Of a DNA stretch of 64,000 nucleotides, positions 40,549-49,940 are shown one piece after another. Positions within the stretch are counted from its first letter, which is position 1. Each line of letters starts with the position of its first letter. The stretch is from Lenti-01 sp964399775 (GTDB lineage: Bacteria; Verrucomicrobiota; Kiritimatiellia; CAIQIC01; Lenti-01), in the NCBI GenBank assembly GCA_964399775.1, contig CAYNSH010000003.1:20724-84723 (forward strand). Direction: 5' to 3'. The notes below the pieces were generated by a model that searched no databases, was not told the DNA's origin, and worked only from the letters and a program-made list of their open reading frames with translations. A program made the translations under genes and the position numbers.

Positions 40549-41022
40549 TCAGTTCATGAATCCGCGCACGATGAAATAGATCAAGAGCCCGGCGACGGAG
40601 ATGATTACGAGGACCATGGGGGTCATGAGGCTGAAGTCCGAGCGGCGCCGCGACCGCTTGCGATCCAGGACGATGCCGATGCCGCCAATGCCAATGCCGA
40701 CAATCATGATGGGCAGGAAGGCATACAGATGAACCCATCCGCTGACGTTCTGGGTGGCGGTGTGCGGAGCGTCGACTTCACGCTGGGGAATGCTGGGCTG
40801 CTCTTCCATTTGGGCGGCCGTCAGCTCCATTTTCGTGGTCGCCGAGCGCTTCTGGTCTTCGCTGGCGATGGCCATGAAGAGGAAGACATTGAGAATAAGG
40901 AGCGGATAGACGACATACGCAAGAAGGTTCAGGACCTTGCGCCATGGATCCTGCTTGCGCTGCCGTCTATCCACTCCGGTTGGGGACCGGCCACTCCTTC
41001 GCTCCACAACGGGCTGACTCAT
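40549..41022 (-). CDS. Two-helix membrane protein of unknown function
   Basis: 157 residues from the ATG at 41022, which has a strong AAGGAGGAG ribosome-binding site. A basic N terminus (VVERRSGRSPTGVDRRQRKQ) precedes a transmembrane helix (VLNLLAYVVYPLLILNVFLF). After an acidic extracytoplasmic-type loop come two further hydrophobic segments (LYAFLPIMIVGIGIGGIGIV and MVLVIISVAGLLIYFIVRGF). No family is recognised. It is divergent from the cyclic-di-GMP gene that starts at 41233, with 210 bp between them and no other gene there. Confidence 0.7.
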   Translation of the reverse strand: MSQPVVERRSGRSPTGVDRRQRKQDPWRKVLNLLAYVVYPLLILNVFLFMAIASEDQKRSATTKMELTAAQMEEQPSIPQREVDAPHTATQNVSGWVHLYAFLPIMIVGIGIGGIGIVLDRKRSRRRSDFSLMTPMVLVIISVAGLLIYFIVRGFMN

Positions 41023-41232
41023 CAAACTCCTCCTTGGGAAATTCACGATTCGTGCCGTCAATTTATTCGATCGGTAACGACCGGCCTATCGTGCGGATTG
41101 GGAACGGGGTATGGCGGAATCCGCTAGGGCGCAGGCGGCGTTCTTTCCTTGCGGTTGACGATTAGCTTGCGCATATTTGGGGGCATGCCGCGTGGATGGA
41201 CGGCGGGTGGCGGCGGCCAATCAGGAGGATGG

Positions 41233-42969
41233 ATGTCGAGTCAACCACAAGAAACCGAGCGACGGCACAAGCCGGCCGGGTTGGAAGTCGCGCCCGTGCC
41301 GGAGGTTCCGGCGGGGATGGATGATGCGGCCGAGATGGAGCATTTGCGCCGGCTGGCGTACCAGGATCCGCTGACGGGGCTGATGAACCGCCGGGGGTTC
41401 GACGAGGAACTTCGGCGGCTATGGAACCTGGGGCCCACAGAGGCGTTTCCGATGGGGCTGTTGATCGTGGACATCGACCACTTCAAGGCCATCAACGATT
41501 CGTTCGGTCACTTCGTGGGCGACCAGGTCCTGAAGGAGTGTGCACAGCTTCTGAAGGAAAGCGTCCGCGAGACCGATCATGTCTGCCGCTATTACGGCGG
41601 GGACGAGATGGTGGTGATTTTGCCGAATGCGGACGTGGCCCAGACGCGGCAGATCGCCGAACGCATGGTGGAGGCGTTCCACGCCGCCTTGATTTGCGAA
41701 GGCTCCTACGACCTGCGCATGAGCATTTCGGTCGGGGTGTGCCACATCCCCACGGGCGGGGAGCCCACCGCGGATCGCTATTTGATCATGGCCGACCGGG
41801 CGTTGTACCGGGCCAAGCAGACCGGGCGCAACCGGATCTGCTTTGCGGACGAAATGCCCGACCCGATCCACCTGACCGAAGAGGGGGGGGTGCAGATCGC
41901 CCCGGCGGGAATGGCGGATGGCCGCCGGACCGTCCTGGTGGTGGACGATGATCGCAATCTCTGCGGGGTCTTCCAGCGGATGCTGGCGCGGGATCGCTAC
42001 AGCGTGCTGGTCGCGCATACCGCCGAGGATGCCCTCGAGACTATGCGCAAGGCGAGCGGGGTGGTGGATGTGGTCTTTGTCGACCTGCGCCTCGAGAAGG
42101 AATCCGGCCTGGAGTTGTTCAAGGCGCTGCGGGCGATGGATGACACGCTGATTGGCGTCGTGATCACCGGCGCCGCCACGGTGGACTCGGCGGTGGCCTC
42201 CATGCGCGAGGGCATATTTGAATTCATCCAGAAGCCCGTGCAAGCCGGCCAGATGGGGGCGGTGGTGGAACGGGCCATGAAATACCGCCGCGTCCTGCTG
42301 GAGAACAAGCGCTATCAGCGGCATCTGGAAGACATGGTTCGCGAGAAGAATGCGGCGTTGTCCCGGGCGTTGGACAACATCAGCGATACCTATCAATTCA
42401 CCCTGGAAGCCATCACGGACATTCTGGATGCGCGCGAGCAGAAGACCGGGGAGCACAGCCGCCGGGTTTCGCGCATGGCCATCGTGCTGGCGCGCGAGAT
42501 GGGGGCCATGCCCGAGGAGATTCGCACCATCGAAACCGGTGCGCTGCTGCACGACATCGGCAAGATCGCCGTGCCGGACTCGGTGTTGCTGAAGCCCGGT
42601 GCCTTCACGGCCGAGGAGCGGGAAATCATGAACCGCCATCCGGTGACCGGCTACAACATCATCAAGGCGGGGCCGGGGCTCGAGGAGATCTCGGAGATCG
42701 TGCTGGCGCACCAGGAGCGCTACGACGGCAGCGGATATCCGCGCGGTCTCAAAGGCGACCAGATCTGTCTGGGCGCCCGCATCTTTGCGGTGATTGACAC
42801 CTACGATGCGATTCGGTCGGATCGGCCGTATTCCAAGGGGAGAAGTTCGCAGGAGGCGGTGGCGGAAATCTTGCGGCACCGAGGCACGCTGTTCGATCCG
42901 GTCGTGGTGGATGCGTTCCTGCGCTGCCTGGTGGATATCGAAAAGGCGGCCAGCTTCCCCGCAACGTAG
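41233..42969 (+). CDS. GGDEF-REC-HD-GYP cyclic-di-GMP protein
   Basis: 578 residues with an unusual domain order. A diguanylate cyclase domain (about 45-205) has the active-site loop YYGGDEMVVILPN (the last residue of GGDEF is Met) and YQDPLTGLMNRRGFDEELRR. A receiver domain (about 232-350) has VLVVDDDRNLCGVFQRML, phospho-acceptor Asp near 283 (VVFVDLRLEKESG) and IQKP. A short coiled coil leads to an HD-GYP phosphodiesterase (about 380-575) with HDIGKIAVPD (H440/D441) and HQERYDGSGYPRGL. It could both make and degrade cyclic-di-GMP under phosphorelay control. AGGAGG before 41233 decides the start. The cognate kinase is unknown. Confidence 0.92.
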   Translation: MSSQPQETERRHKPAGLEVAPVPEVPAGMDDAAEMEHLRRLAYQDPLTGLMNRRGFDEELRRLWNLGPTEAFPMGLLIVDIDHFKAINDSFGHFVGDQVLKECAQLLKESVRETDHVCRYYGGDEMVVILPNADVAQTRQIAERMVEAFHAALICEGSYDLRMSISVGVCHIPTGGEPTADRYLIMADRALYRAKQTGRNRICFADEMPDPIHLTEEGGVQIAPAGMADGRRTVLVVDDDRNLCGVFQRMLARDRYSVLVAHTAEDALETMRKASGVVDVVFVDLRLEKESGLELFKALRAMDDTLIGVVITGAATVDSAVASMREGIFEFIQKPVQAGQMGAVVERAMKYRRVLLENKRYQRHLEDMVREKNAALSRALDNISDTYQFTLEAITDILDAREQKTGEHSRRVSRMAIVLAREMGAMPEEIRTIETGALLHDIGKIAVPDSVLLKPGAFTAEEREIMNRHPVTGYNIIKAGPGLEEISEIVLAHQERYDGSGYPRGLKGDQICLGARIFAVIDTYDAIRSDRPYSKGRSSQEAVAEILRHRGTLFDPVVVDAFLRCLVDIEKAASFPAT

Positions 42970-42995
42970 GGGGGCGCGTTGCGCCGCCGCCTCGG

Positions 42996-43361
42996 CTATC
43001 GTGAACTGGCGGCGGTCTCCAGGGGGCAAAAGGGCCCCATTTTCAGTTCCCGTGGCAAGACGGAATCCGGGGCGTGATGAGACAGGTCGACATCCCACCC
43101 TTCGTTGTCTTCGGGCGGAATGCGCGCGGCCCATTCCCGATACTGCTCAGGCGTCAGCCGGCCCAGGGCCAGCCAGTAGCACAGCTTGAGCAACAGCTCG
43201 GCCTGTTTGCGCGGGCCGTTCAGTTCAGGGCTGTCATAGGAGGCGGGATCTTCCTGAAAGACGTGCAGGCATTCGCGCGCCACCCGGGCGACATCTTCGG
43301 GATAGTGGTTTTCCAGAAGGGCCCAGCGAACCGTGGCCGTGGGGATTGTGCGGAGGGGCAT
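42996..43361 (-). CDS. Conserved-looking protein of unknown function
   Basis: 121 residues, soluble, with no signal peptide. The sequence begins TIPTATVRWALLENHYPEDV, has a helical middle (PRKQAELLLKLCYWLALGRL followed by TPEQYREWAARIP), and an acidic tail. No known domain is recognised. It lies 27 bp downstream of the HPr-like gene on the same strand and may be co-transcribed with it. It is convergent with the cyclic-di-GMP gene. Confidence 0.55.
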   Translation of the reverse strand: MPLRTIPTATVRWALLENHYPEDVARVARECLHVFQEDPASYDSPELNGPRKQAELLLKLCYWLALGRLTPEQYREWAARIPPEDNEGWDVDLSHHAPDSVLPRELKMGPFCPLETAASSR

Positions 43362-43388
43362 GGGAGGATTCCAATGGGTTCTGGTCGG

Positions 43389-43757
43389 CTAGGGGAGATT
43401 GAAATGATAGGCGAATTTTTCGCGAAACAGGGAGGACTCGGGGATCTGATCGGTTCCGCGAAAACCGCTGGCAAACAGGTCCTCGATGGCCCGGATCATT
43501 TGTTCCGCCTCGGGGCCGGCGGCCGCGGCCGTGAGTTCCGTGCAGGGTCCGGGGTCGAGGCAAAGCAGTCCCATGATGCTGCGGGCATTGGATTGCCACC
43601 CGCAACAGTCCAGCGTCAATTCAGCATCGAAGGCCTGCTCCAGCTTCATCAACATGGCGGCTTCCCGCCCGTGCAGGCCACGGGAAATGGGGATGGCGGT
43701 TTGGGCCACGGCGGTGCCGAGGGCTTCCGGCTCTGGATGTGCAACGGTGCTTGGCAT
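43389..43757 (-). CDS. HPr-like phosphocarrier domain protein (divergent)
   Basis: 122 residues with the HPr fold signature. The phospho-histidine segment reads PISRGLHGREAAMLMKLEQA where HPr normally has GLHARPA; the His and Arg are kept, but Ala-Arg-Pro-Ala has become Gly-Arg-Glu-Ala. The Ser-46 region is SNARSIMGLLCLDPGPCTEL, and GPEAEQMIRAIEDLFASGF matches the C-terminal helix. No enzyme I or sugar permease gene is nearby. Such orphan HPr paralogues can act in regulation rather than sugar transport. It lies downstream of the LuxR-type regulator on the same strand, 118 bp away. Confidence 0.78.
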   Translation of the reverse strand: MPSTVAHPEPEALGTAVAQTAIPISRGLHGREAAMLMKLEQAFDAELTLDCCGWQSNARSIMGLLCLDPGPCTELTAAAAGPEAEQMIRAIEDLFASGFRGTDQIPESSLFREKFAYHFNLP

Positions 43758-43875
43758 CTGCGATTCAACCCAATCGTGGCCCGACCGTAGCAGGGGGCGC
43801 GGGCGCCGGGGAATCGCGGGAGAAAGGATTGAGGGGTGGCGGAAACCGCCAGGGGGGAAGGCCGGTGGGTGGGCC

Positions 43876-44556
43876 TCAGGATGAGTGTTCGTCGGCGACG
43901 AATTGGGCGGCGCGGGCCACGAGTTCCGTGGCGGCGGCCAGGCCCAGCTTGCGCTTGATGGCCGCGCGGTGGCTTTCGATGGTGCTGGCCGCCACGTTCA
44001 GGTTGGCGGCAATCTGGCGCGTGCCGAGACCCTGGCCCAGCATGCGGAAGACATCGAGTTCGCGGTCGCTGAGCACGTTGGCCGCGGAACGCAGGGCCGC
44101 TTCCTGCCCCAGCGCGTGGGCGCTGAGGAGGCGGCTGACCATGTCTTCGCTGAGGGCGACATGCCCGCTCAGGATTTTGCGCAGGGCGGCGATGACGGTG
44201 CCGACGGGTTCGCGCTTCATGACGTAGCCTCTGGCGCCGGCGCGAATGGCGCGTTCGGCATAGAGATGTTCGTGGTGCATGGACAGCACCAGGACCGGTA
44301 AATGGGGATGAAGGGTGTGAATGTTCTTGATGAGGTCCAGGCCATTGCCGTTTTCCATGGTCAGGTCGACAATCACGACATCGGGGCGGGTGGCGGCCAG
44401 CGCCGCCATGGCGGCGCGCGAGTCGCCGGCCTCGCCGCAAACCATCAGATCGGACTGCTGGTTCAGCACCCGGGACAGCCCATCGCGCAGCAGCGGGTGG
44501 TCATCCACAATCAGCACTTTATTCTTGATGCGTCGGGAGGAGGAGTTGGGTTTCAT
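43876..44556 (-). CDS. NarL/LuxR-family response regulator
   Basis: 226 residues. The receiver domain has the acidic pair VLIVDDHPLLRDGLSRVL and phospho-acceptor D64 in VVIVDLTMENGNGLDLI, with VLVLSMHHE and YVMKREPVG supplying the conserved Ser/Thr and Lys. The LuxR-type helix-turn-helix is at about 158-205 (LSDRELDVFRMLGQGLGTRQ, then IAANLNVAASTIESHRAAIK). Its ATG overlaps the stop of the sensor kinase by 4 bp, so the two form a classic two-component operon. Confidence 0.93.
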   Translation of the reverse strand: MKPNSSSRRIKNKVLIVDDHPLLRDGLSRVLNQQSDLMVCGEAGDSRAAMAALAATRPDVVIVDLTMENGNGLDLIKNIHTLHPHLPVLVLSMHHEHLYAERAIRAGARGYVMKREPVGTVIAALRKILSGHVALSEDMVSRLLSAHALGQEAALRSAANVLSDRELDVFRMLGQGLGTRQIAANLNVAASTIESHRAAIKRKLGLAAATELVARAAQFVADEHSS

Positions 44557-47276
44557 GGGGCGGGCTCCAATGGCGGGGAGGGGAGGGGGAGCAGGCAATG
44601 GACGGTGGTGCCCTGGTCCGGGGCGCTGTCGATCCACAGCGTGGCGTTCACGAGGCTGGCCCGGTATCGCATGATGTCCAGGCCGATGCCGGCTCGAGGT
44701 TCCGGTGTTTGGGTCAGGCCCGGCCCGGTATCTTGGATGGACAACAGCAGGCCTTCCGGGCGGCGGACCAGGCCGATGCGGATGGGGGTGCCTCGGGCGT
44801 GCTTGGCGGCATTGGTGGCCGCTTCCTGGGCGATGCGGTACAATTGGCCGGCGGCCTCCGCACGGATCCCGTCGATTTCGTCAAGGCCCTGGTAGGTGCA
44901 GTCCGTCCCAAAGAATTCCCGGGTGCGAAAAGCCAGTTCCTGCAAGACGGCCGGCAGTCCGCCGCGATCCAGATTCACCAGAAGCATCCCGCGGGCCATG
45001 GCATGGGCCTTGGCGGCGGCATCTTCGATCAAATCGGACAGCTTGGCGGCCTCGGCGGCCTCCGGATGGTCTTCGCGGGCGAGCCGTTCGCGCAGGGCTT
45101 CCGTGAGATACCCGATGCCGGTGAGCGTCTGGCCGAGGCTGTCGTGCAAGTCGCGGCCGATTCGCTGGCGCTCGGCTTCGGCGGCCCGGAGGATTTCAGC
45201 CTCGAGCTGACGCCGTTCGGTGATGTCGCGCATGACGCCGGCCAGGCGGATAAGGCGCCCCTGCCCATCCCGGATGCCCCAGGCGTGATCCTCGATCCAG
45301 CGGATGGTGCCGTCGGGCCGCTGAATTCGGTATTCGATCGGGGCCAACTCGCCGGTTTCGAAGGCGCGCATGAGTGCCGCCAGGCTGCGATGCCGGTCGT
45401 CGGGATGGATCATGTCCGCATGCGCGGAGAGGTCGGAGGAAGAATTCTCTCGCGCCTGTCCCCAGAGGCGATCAAAGGCCGGGCTGACATACAGGGTCTT
45501 TCGCGTCTGGGCGTCGACCAGCCAGAAGACCTCCTGCATGCTTTCCGCCATCTGGCGAAACTGCTCTTCGCTGCGGGCCAGGGCATCTTTGGAGGCTTCG
45601 AGTTCCGCCGTGCGTTGCTTGACCCGGCGATCCAACTCCGTGGTGGCTTGTTTCAGGGCTTTTTCGATCCGGAGGCGCGAGGTGATGTCGCGGATGGAGG
45701 CCCACATGCCCGTTGGTTGGCCGTCTTCGTTCCTGAGCAAAATGGTGCGCAACTCGATCGGCACGGTCGTGCCGTCCGCCCGGATGTATTCCTTCTGGTA
45801 TACCTCGGAATAGCCGCGCACCATGACCTGTTCGCCGAGGATCCGGGACTCGAAGGCATGCCATTTGTCCGGCGTCAGGTCCAGGTAGGTCATCGCCCGG
45901 AGTTCTTCTTCGGAATAGCCCGTCAGGACCTGGAGGGCCGGATTGACTTCGATAATTCGGCCTTGCATGTCGACCAGGCAAAAGGCATCCCGCATGGTTT
46001 CGTGCAGCTCGCGGTATTTTTTCTCTGACTCGCGCCTTTCGGTTTCCGCCCGCTTGCGGGCGGTGATGTCCATGTCGCTGCCGCGGTAGCCGCGCAGGGT
46101 TCCGTCCGGGTTCAGAAGGGGTTCCGCGGTCGTGGAGACCCAGATCCGATCCCCCGTCCGGGTCTGGATGACATTTTCCACATTGGATAGGGGCAGTTGC
46201 TGCCGCATGACCTCGGCGATCTCGGCCATGAACACGTCGCGGCCTTCCTCCGGATGCAAGTCGAAGTAATGGAGTTTGCCGACCAGCTCGTCCGGGCGGT
46301 AGCCGATCACTTCTTCCGCAACGGGGCCAACATACGTGTATCGGCCGTCGGCATCGGTCTCCCAGACGATGATTCGGCTTTGGCGGGCGACCTGGGCCAG
46401 GCGCTGCTCGCTTTCCCGCAGCGCGTCCTGGGCCCGCTTGCGGGCGGTGATGTCCAGTTCGATGCCGTCCCAGACCACATGGTGGTTCGGCAGGCGATGC
46501 GGGGCCGAGGATACATGGATCCAGCGGAGGGCTCCCGATGGATGTCGACACCGTATTTCCACATGCAGCGGGGTCATGGTTTCCGCCGCCCGGACCTCGC
46601 TGGCTTCCAGCAGGGGGCGGTCCTCCTCCAGGATTTGTTCGTAGAGTAGCCGGGCGTTCGCCAGCACCGATTCGGGCTTGAGCCCATGCAATTTCTCGAT
46701 TCCCTGGCTGATGAACTGGAATTGGTGCAACTCTCCGTTCATGCCGGAGTCGATCCGGTAGATGAAGCCGTGCGGCAGGTTGTCGGCCAGCAGGCGGATC
46801 CGTTCCTCGCTTTCGCGCAAGGCGTCTTCGGCCCGCTTGCGTTCGGTAATGTCGCGCACGATGGCGACCAGCCGGCCCGCGGGCGTTTGCGGATCGCCCT
46901 GGGCGGCGATGGAGATTTCGAACCACTTGTCTCCCCCAGGAGTGGGCAGGGGATAGACGCTGCCGTGATGATGGCCATGCGCGACGGCGTCCGCAATGGC
47001 TTGGTTCACGACGGTCACGGCGGGCTCCGGCAGCACCTCGTTCATGGTGCGGCCCAGGAACTGTTCGGGCGGCACGTAAAGCCGATCGCGGGCCGGCGCG
47101 TTGAAATCGTAGATGCGGCCATCGCGATCCAGCACGAACAGCAGATCGGGCAGCGCCTCCAGGGTGGCTTTCAGCCGGTCATAGGCCTCCAGTCGTTCCT
47201 CAACCCTTTCCCGGGAATCGTGGTCGGCTTCAGCGGGGCGGGTCGACGGGTCAGACGTTGGTACGGGCGCGCTCAT
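44553..47276 (-). CDS. Multi-PAS sensor histidine kinase (NarL-type)
   Basis: 907 residues, with no transmembrane helix, so a cytoplasmic sensor. Five PAS/PAC units occur in series (first LKATLEALPDLLFVLDRDGR; fourth KYRELHETMRDAFCLVDMQG; fifth EQFRQMAESMQEVFWLVDAQ). They are followed by a HisKA_3 dimerisation domain with the phospho-His in RQRIGRDLHDSLGQTLTGIG (about H710) and a HATPase domain (IAQEAATNAAKHARGTPI, then LSIQDTGPGLTQT). Each PAS could bind a ligand or cofactor, but none shows a decisive flavin or heme motif by eye. It pairs with the overlapping LuxR-type regulator downstream. Confidence 0.92.
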   Translation of the reverse strand: MSAPVPTSDPSTRPAEADHDSRERVEERLEAYDRLKATLEALPDLLFVLDRDGRIYDFNAPARDRLYVPPEQFLGRTMNEVLPEPAVTVVNQAIADAVAHGHHHGSVYPLPTPGGDKWFEISIAAQGDPQTPAGRLVAIVRDITERKRAEDALRESEERIRLLADNLPHGFIYRIDSGMNGELHQFQFISQGIEKLHGLKPESVLANARLLYEQILEEDRPLLEASEVRAAETMTPLHVEIRCRHPSGALRWIHVSSAPHRLPNHHVVWDGIELDITARKRAQDALRESEQRLAQVARQSRIIVWETDADGRYTYVGPVAEEVIGYRPDELVGKLHYFDLHPEEGRDVFMAEIAEVMRQQLPLSNVENVIQTRTGDRIWVSTTAEPLLNPDGTLRGYRGSDMDITARKRAETERRESEKKYRELHETMRDAFCLVDMQGRIIEVNPALQVLTGYSEEELRAMTYLDLTPDKWHAFESRILGEQVMVRGYSEVYQKEYIRADGTTVPIELRTILLRNEDGQPTGMWASIRDITSRLRIEKALKQATTELDRRVKQRTAELEASKDALARSEEQFRQMAESMQEVFWLVDAQTRKTLYVSPAFDRLWGQARENSSSDLSAHADMIHPDDRHRSLAALMRAFETGELAPIEYRIQRPDGTIRWIEDHAWGIRDGQGRLIRLAGVMRDITERRQLEAEILRAAEAERQRIGRDLHDSLGQTLTGIGYLTEALRERLAREDHPEAAEAAKLSDLIEDAAAKAHAMARGMLLVNLDRGGLPAVLQELAFRTREFFGTDCTYQGLDEIDGIRAEAAGQLYRIAQEAATNAAKHARGTPIRIGLVRRPEGLLLSIQDTGPGLTQTPEPRAGIGLDIMRYRASLVNATLWIDSAPDQGTTVHCLLPLPSPPLEPAP

Positions 47277-47358
47277 ATCGCACGGTGATTGAGCCTAGCC
47301 TCACTTGCCGGCGTGATCAAGGCGGGAATTGTTGGGCGGGAATTGCTGGCCCCGGGAT

Positions 47359-48354
47359 CTATTCTTCGGGCAGCGGCCAGGGGAATTGGCCAGTCTGGCG
47401 GAACTGGACGAGGGACCGAATCGATTGCTCGGACTTGCGCTCGACCGCTTCGGCGGTGTTGAACGCGTTGTGGGGGGTGAGCAGCACATCCGGCCGCGCG
47501 CGCAATCGCAGAAGAGCGCGGTTGTCGGGCGTCAGCGCGGACGCCGCTCCCGTGCGCAAGCGGATGGCCAGTGAAGGCTCCTCGTTGAAGACATCCAGGC
47601 CCACCCCGGAAAGAATTCTGTGGTGGAGCGCGTCCTCCAAGGCCTGCGCGGGGGTGAATTCCCCACGGGCGATGTTGACCAGGATGGGCTTGCGCGTCGC
47701 CTGCCTCAGGCGGGCGGTGTCGAAATAGCCTCGATTGTGCCGGGTCAGATTCATCGAACAGGCGAGAATGTCGGCGTTGGCCAGCGCCGTCTCCGGCTCG
47801 ACGTACTCCACATCGGCATGCCGCCGGACCGGATCCACGCCGAGGACCCTCATCCCCAAAGCGCCTCCGATCCGCCAGATTTCGTGGCCGATGTGGCCCA
47901 CGCCAAAAATCGCCAGGGTCCGGCCCTCGTTTTCGCGACCGGTGAGATGGTCGCGGTCGAATCGATCGAACTGCTCGATCTGTTGCGGCAGGCGGCGCAG
48001 CAGGGCCGTCCACAGCAGCATGGCTTGCTCCGCGACCGCCCGCGCGCAATAGAGCGGAAGGTAGCCCAGCGGCGGGGCGTCGGGACGTTGCCGCAGCCCC
48101 AGGAGATGGTCATATCCGGTGGAGCGTGTCAGAAGGCCGCGAAGGTGCGGGATCCATTCCGGAGGCAGGACGGACTGGGTTCGGACGCTGAGGACCGGCG
48201 CGGGCGGCTTGGCGTGGCCCGCCTCCTGAATCGTCAGGCCGCTATGGCCCACGCGCAGCCCGGCCCGGTCGGCATGGGCGTGCAGTCGTTCGGCTTCTTC
48301 CGCGAATGCCTCGTAAAACCAGGCGTCGAATGGGGCATCCGCCGCGTAACTCAT
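47359..48354 (-). CDS. D-isomer-specific 2-hydroxyacid dehydrogenase family protein
   Basis: 331 residues. The NAD loop is LAIFGVGHIGHEIWRIGGAL. Catalytic residues are in place: Arg in VNIARGEFTPAQALEDAL, Glu in GVGLDVFNEEPS and His in VLLTPHNAFNTAEAVER. The N terminus lacks the usual phosphoglycerate-type motifs, so the substrate cannot be assigned; D-lactate, hydroxypyruvate or another 2-keto acid are all possible. Its start overlaps the stop of the upstream acidic membrane protein by 4 bp, a tight coupling that is odd for a dehydrogenase. Confidence 0.88.
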   Translation of the reverse strand: MSYAADAPFDAWFYEAFAEEAERLHAHADRAGLRVGHSGLTIQEAGHAKPPAPVLSVRTQSVLPPEWIPHLRGLLTRSTGYDHLLGLRQRPDAPPLGYLPLYCARAVAEQAMLLWTALLRRLPQQIEQFDRFDRDHLTGRENEGRTLAIFGVGHIGHEIWRIGGALGMRVLGVDPVRRHADVEYVEPETALANADILACSMNLTRHNRGYFDTARLRQATRKPILVNIARGEFTPAQALEDALHHRILSGVGLDVFNEEPSLAIRLRTGAASALTPDNRALLRLRARPDVLLTPHNAFNTAEAVERKSEQSIRSLVQFRQTGQFPWPLPEE

Positions 48355-49700
48355 CGACGGGAAACCGGCGCGGCGCGACCCGTCCCGAAAGCGTCCTGGA
48401 CCGCTTCGCTTATCGCCGCCTTGAGATCGGTCAGCGCGGGATCTTCGGCCTTGGTTCCTTCGCCGGCCTCTGCGGGGGCCTCCTCCGTTGGCGACTCGTC
48501 CGCGGAAACGGGTGTCTCCGGTTCGGCGGGCGGTTCGGCTGGCGCCTCCGGTACTTCCGGTTCAACCGCCGCGGGGGCCGCCTCTTCCGCCGGCGCGTCC
48601 AGGGCAACGGGAGATGCCGCCGGCTCCTGCGGCTCGGCCCTCTCCGCTCGGCCACGGCCGCGTGTGCGGGGTCGGGGCTCGGGCTTCGGTTCGGGAGCCG
48701 ATCCCGATTCTTCCAGCACCGCGGCGGGTGATGCGTCCACGGCGGCTTCGACCGGTTGCGCTTCGGGTTCCGCCTCGGGTGCTGCGGTTTCGTCCCCCAA
48801 ACCGGGCTCGGCAGGCTCCGGCTCGGCGGATTCCGTTTCAACCGGTTCGGATTCGGGAGCGGGCGAAGGCTCGTCGGCCGTGGGTTCGGCCGCGTCCGCG
48901 TCTTCCGCCGGCACGGCGTCTTCGGAGTCGGCGTCCACCGCGGGTTCGGCATCAACCTCCGCTTCGGCCGCGGCCGCCCTCTCGGCCGCGGGCTCGGCCT
49001 CAGCTTCTGTTTCCGCCACATCCGCGGTTTCCTCCATGGGCAGGAGGGGAGCCGTGGCGACGAGCTGCTTTTCGGCGGGCCGTTCGGCGGGCGCCGGGAG
49101 GAAGGGGGGCGTGCCCGTCGTGTGCCAGCGGACCAGGTAGGCGCTGGCGCCCAGCGCCAACACCACAAAGAAGAGGATCAGGAAGTTCATGCGGCGCTCG
49201 GCGCGGCGCATCACTTCGCGCAACAGTTGCTCGGACTCGCGCGACCGCGTAATGAGGTCGGTGATGGTGCGCGATGACGTCTTCTGCGATTCATTCATGG
49301 ATTCCAGCGTTCCGCTCAGCCGCCCCATGCTGTCGGTCAGTCGCCGGTCGTTGTCCATGTTGCTTTCAATCTGCTGCTTGAACAGCGACAGCACCTCGTA
49401 CTGGTGGTCCATGGCATCCGGAACCTTTTCGAGCATGTAAAGCACGCGGCTCTGGACCAGTTCCTGACGATCCAGGTGGCTGCGAATGGCACGGACGAGA
49501 TCCACCATTTCGAGGTAGCCGTCTTGGATGGCGATCGCCTCCTGCTGCTTGCGGGTCATGAACAGCCGGCGGAAAAAGCCGGGCTGTTTGCGAGGAACGG
49601 GCGGGGGAACGGATAGGGCGCCGGTGGCCTCCGGAGTCTCCGGGGGCAGCGTTTCGGCGGTTTCGGGTTGCTCGGGACGATCCTGTGCGGGCTCGGTCAT
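48351..49700 (-). CDS. Membrane-anchored protein with long acidic Ala/Glu/Pro tail
   Basis: 449 residues. The cytoplasmic N terminus is proline-rich, followed by an alpha-helical coiled-coil-like part at about 50-165 (TRKQQEAIAIQDGYLEMVDL; MDHQYEVLSLFKQQIESNMD). One transmembrane helix comes at about 172-190 (NFLILFFVVLALGASAYLV). The following 200+ residues are low-complexity, rich in Glu, Ala, Pro and Asp (EAEAEPAAERAAAAEAEVDA), with a basic interruption (KPEPRPRTRGRGRAERAEPQ), and end in a short ordered segment (LKAAISEAVQDAFGTGRA). No family is known to me. The long tail would lie outside the cytoplasmic membrane. Confidence 0.7.
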   Translation of the reverse strand: MTEPAQDRPEQPETAETLPPETPEATGALSVPPPVPRKQPGFFRRLFMTRKQQEAIAIQDGYLEMVDLVRAIRSHLDRQELVQSRVLYMLEKVPDAMDHQYEVLSLFKQQIESNMDNDRRLTDSMGRLSGTLESMNESQKTSSRTITDLITRSRESEQLLREVMRRAERRMNFLILFFVVLALGASAYLVRWHTTGTPPFLPAPAERPAEKQLVATAPLLPMEETADVAETEAEAEPAAERAAAAEAEVDAEPAVDADSEDAVPAEDADAAEPTADEPSPAPESEPVETESAEPEPAEPGLGDETAAPEAEPEAQPVEAAVDASPAAVLEESGSAPEPKPEPRPRTRGRGRAERAEPQEPAASPVALDAPAEEAAPAAVEPEVPEAPAEPPAEPETPVSADESPTEEAPAEAGEGTKAEDPALTDLKAAISEAVQDAFGTGRAAPVSRR

Positions 49701-49940
49701 GTCAGTACCTCCGTAACGGGTTTCAAACGACCGTCACCCTACCGGGGCTCGCACCCCTTCGCAACAGAAAACAGGAACCCCAACGCCCAAGCCGATCCCA
49801 GGATCATTCTTGCATGGCCCCTTTTTTCTATTGCGTTGCCGGACCAATTTTCGCACTTTCGCGCGGGTGGCGGATGCCGGGGCTGCGCAGAGCGTGGGCC
49901 GGCGCCGTCCAAGCGGCCCCGGGGCAGGAGAAACGAGCAG

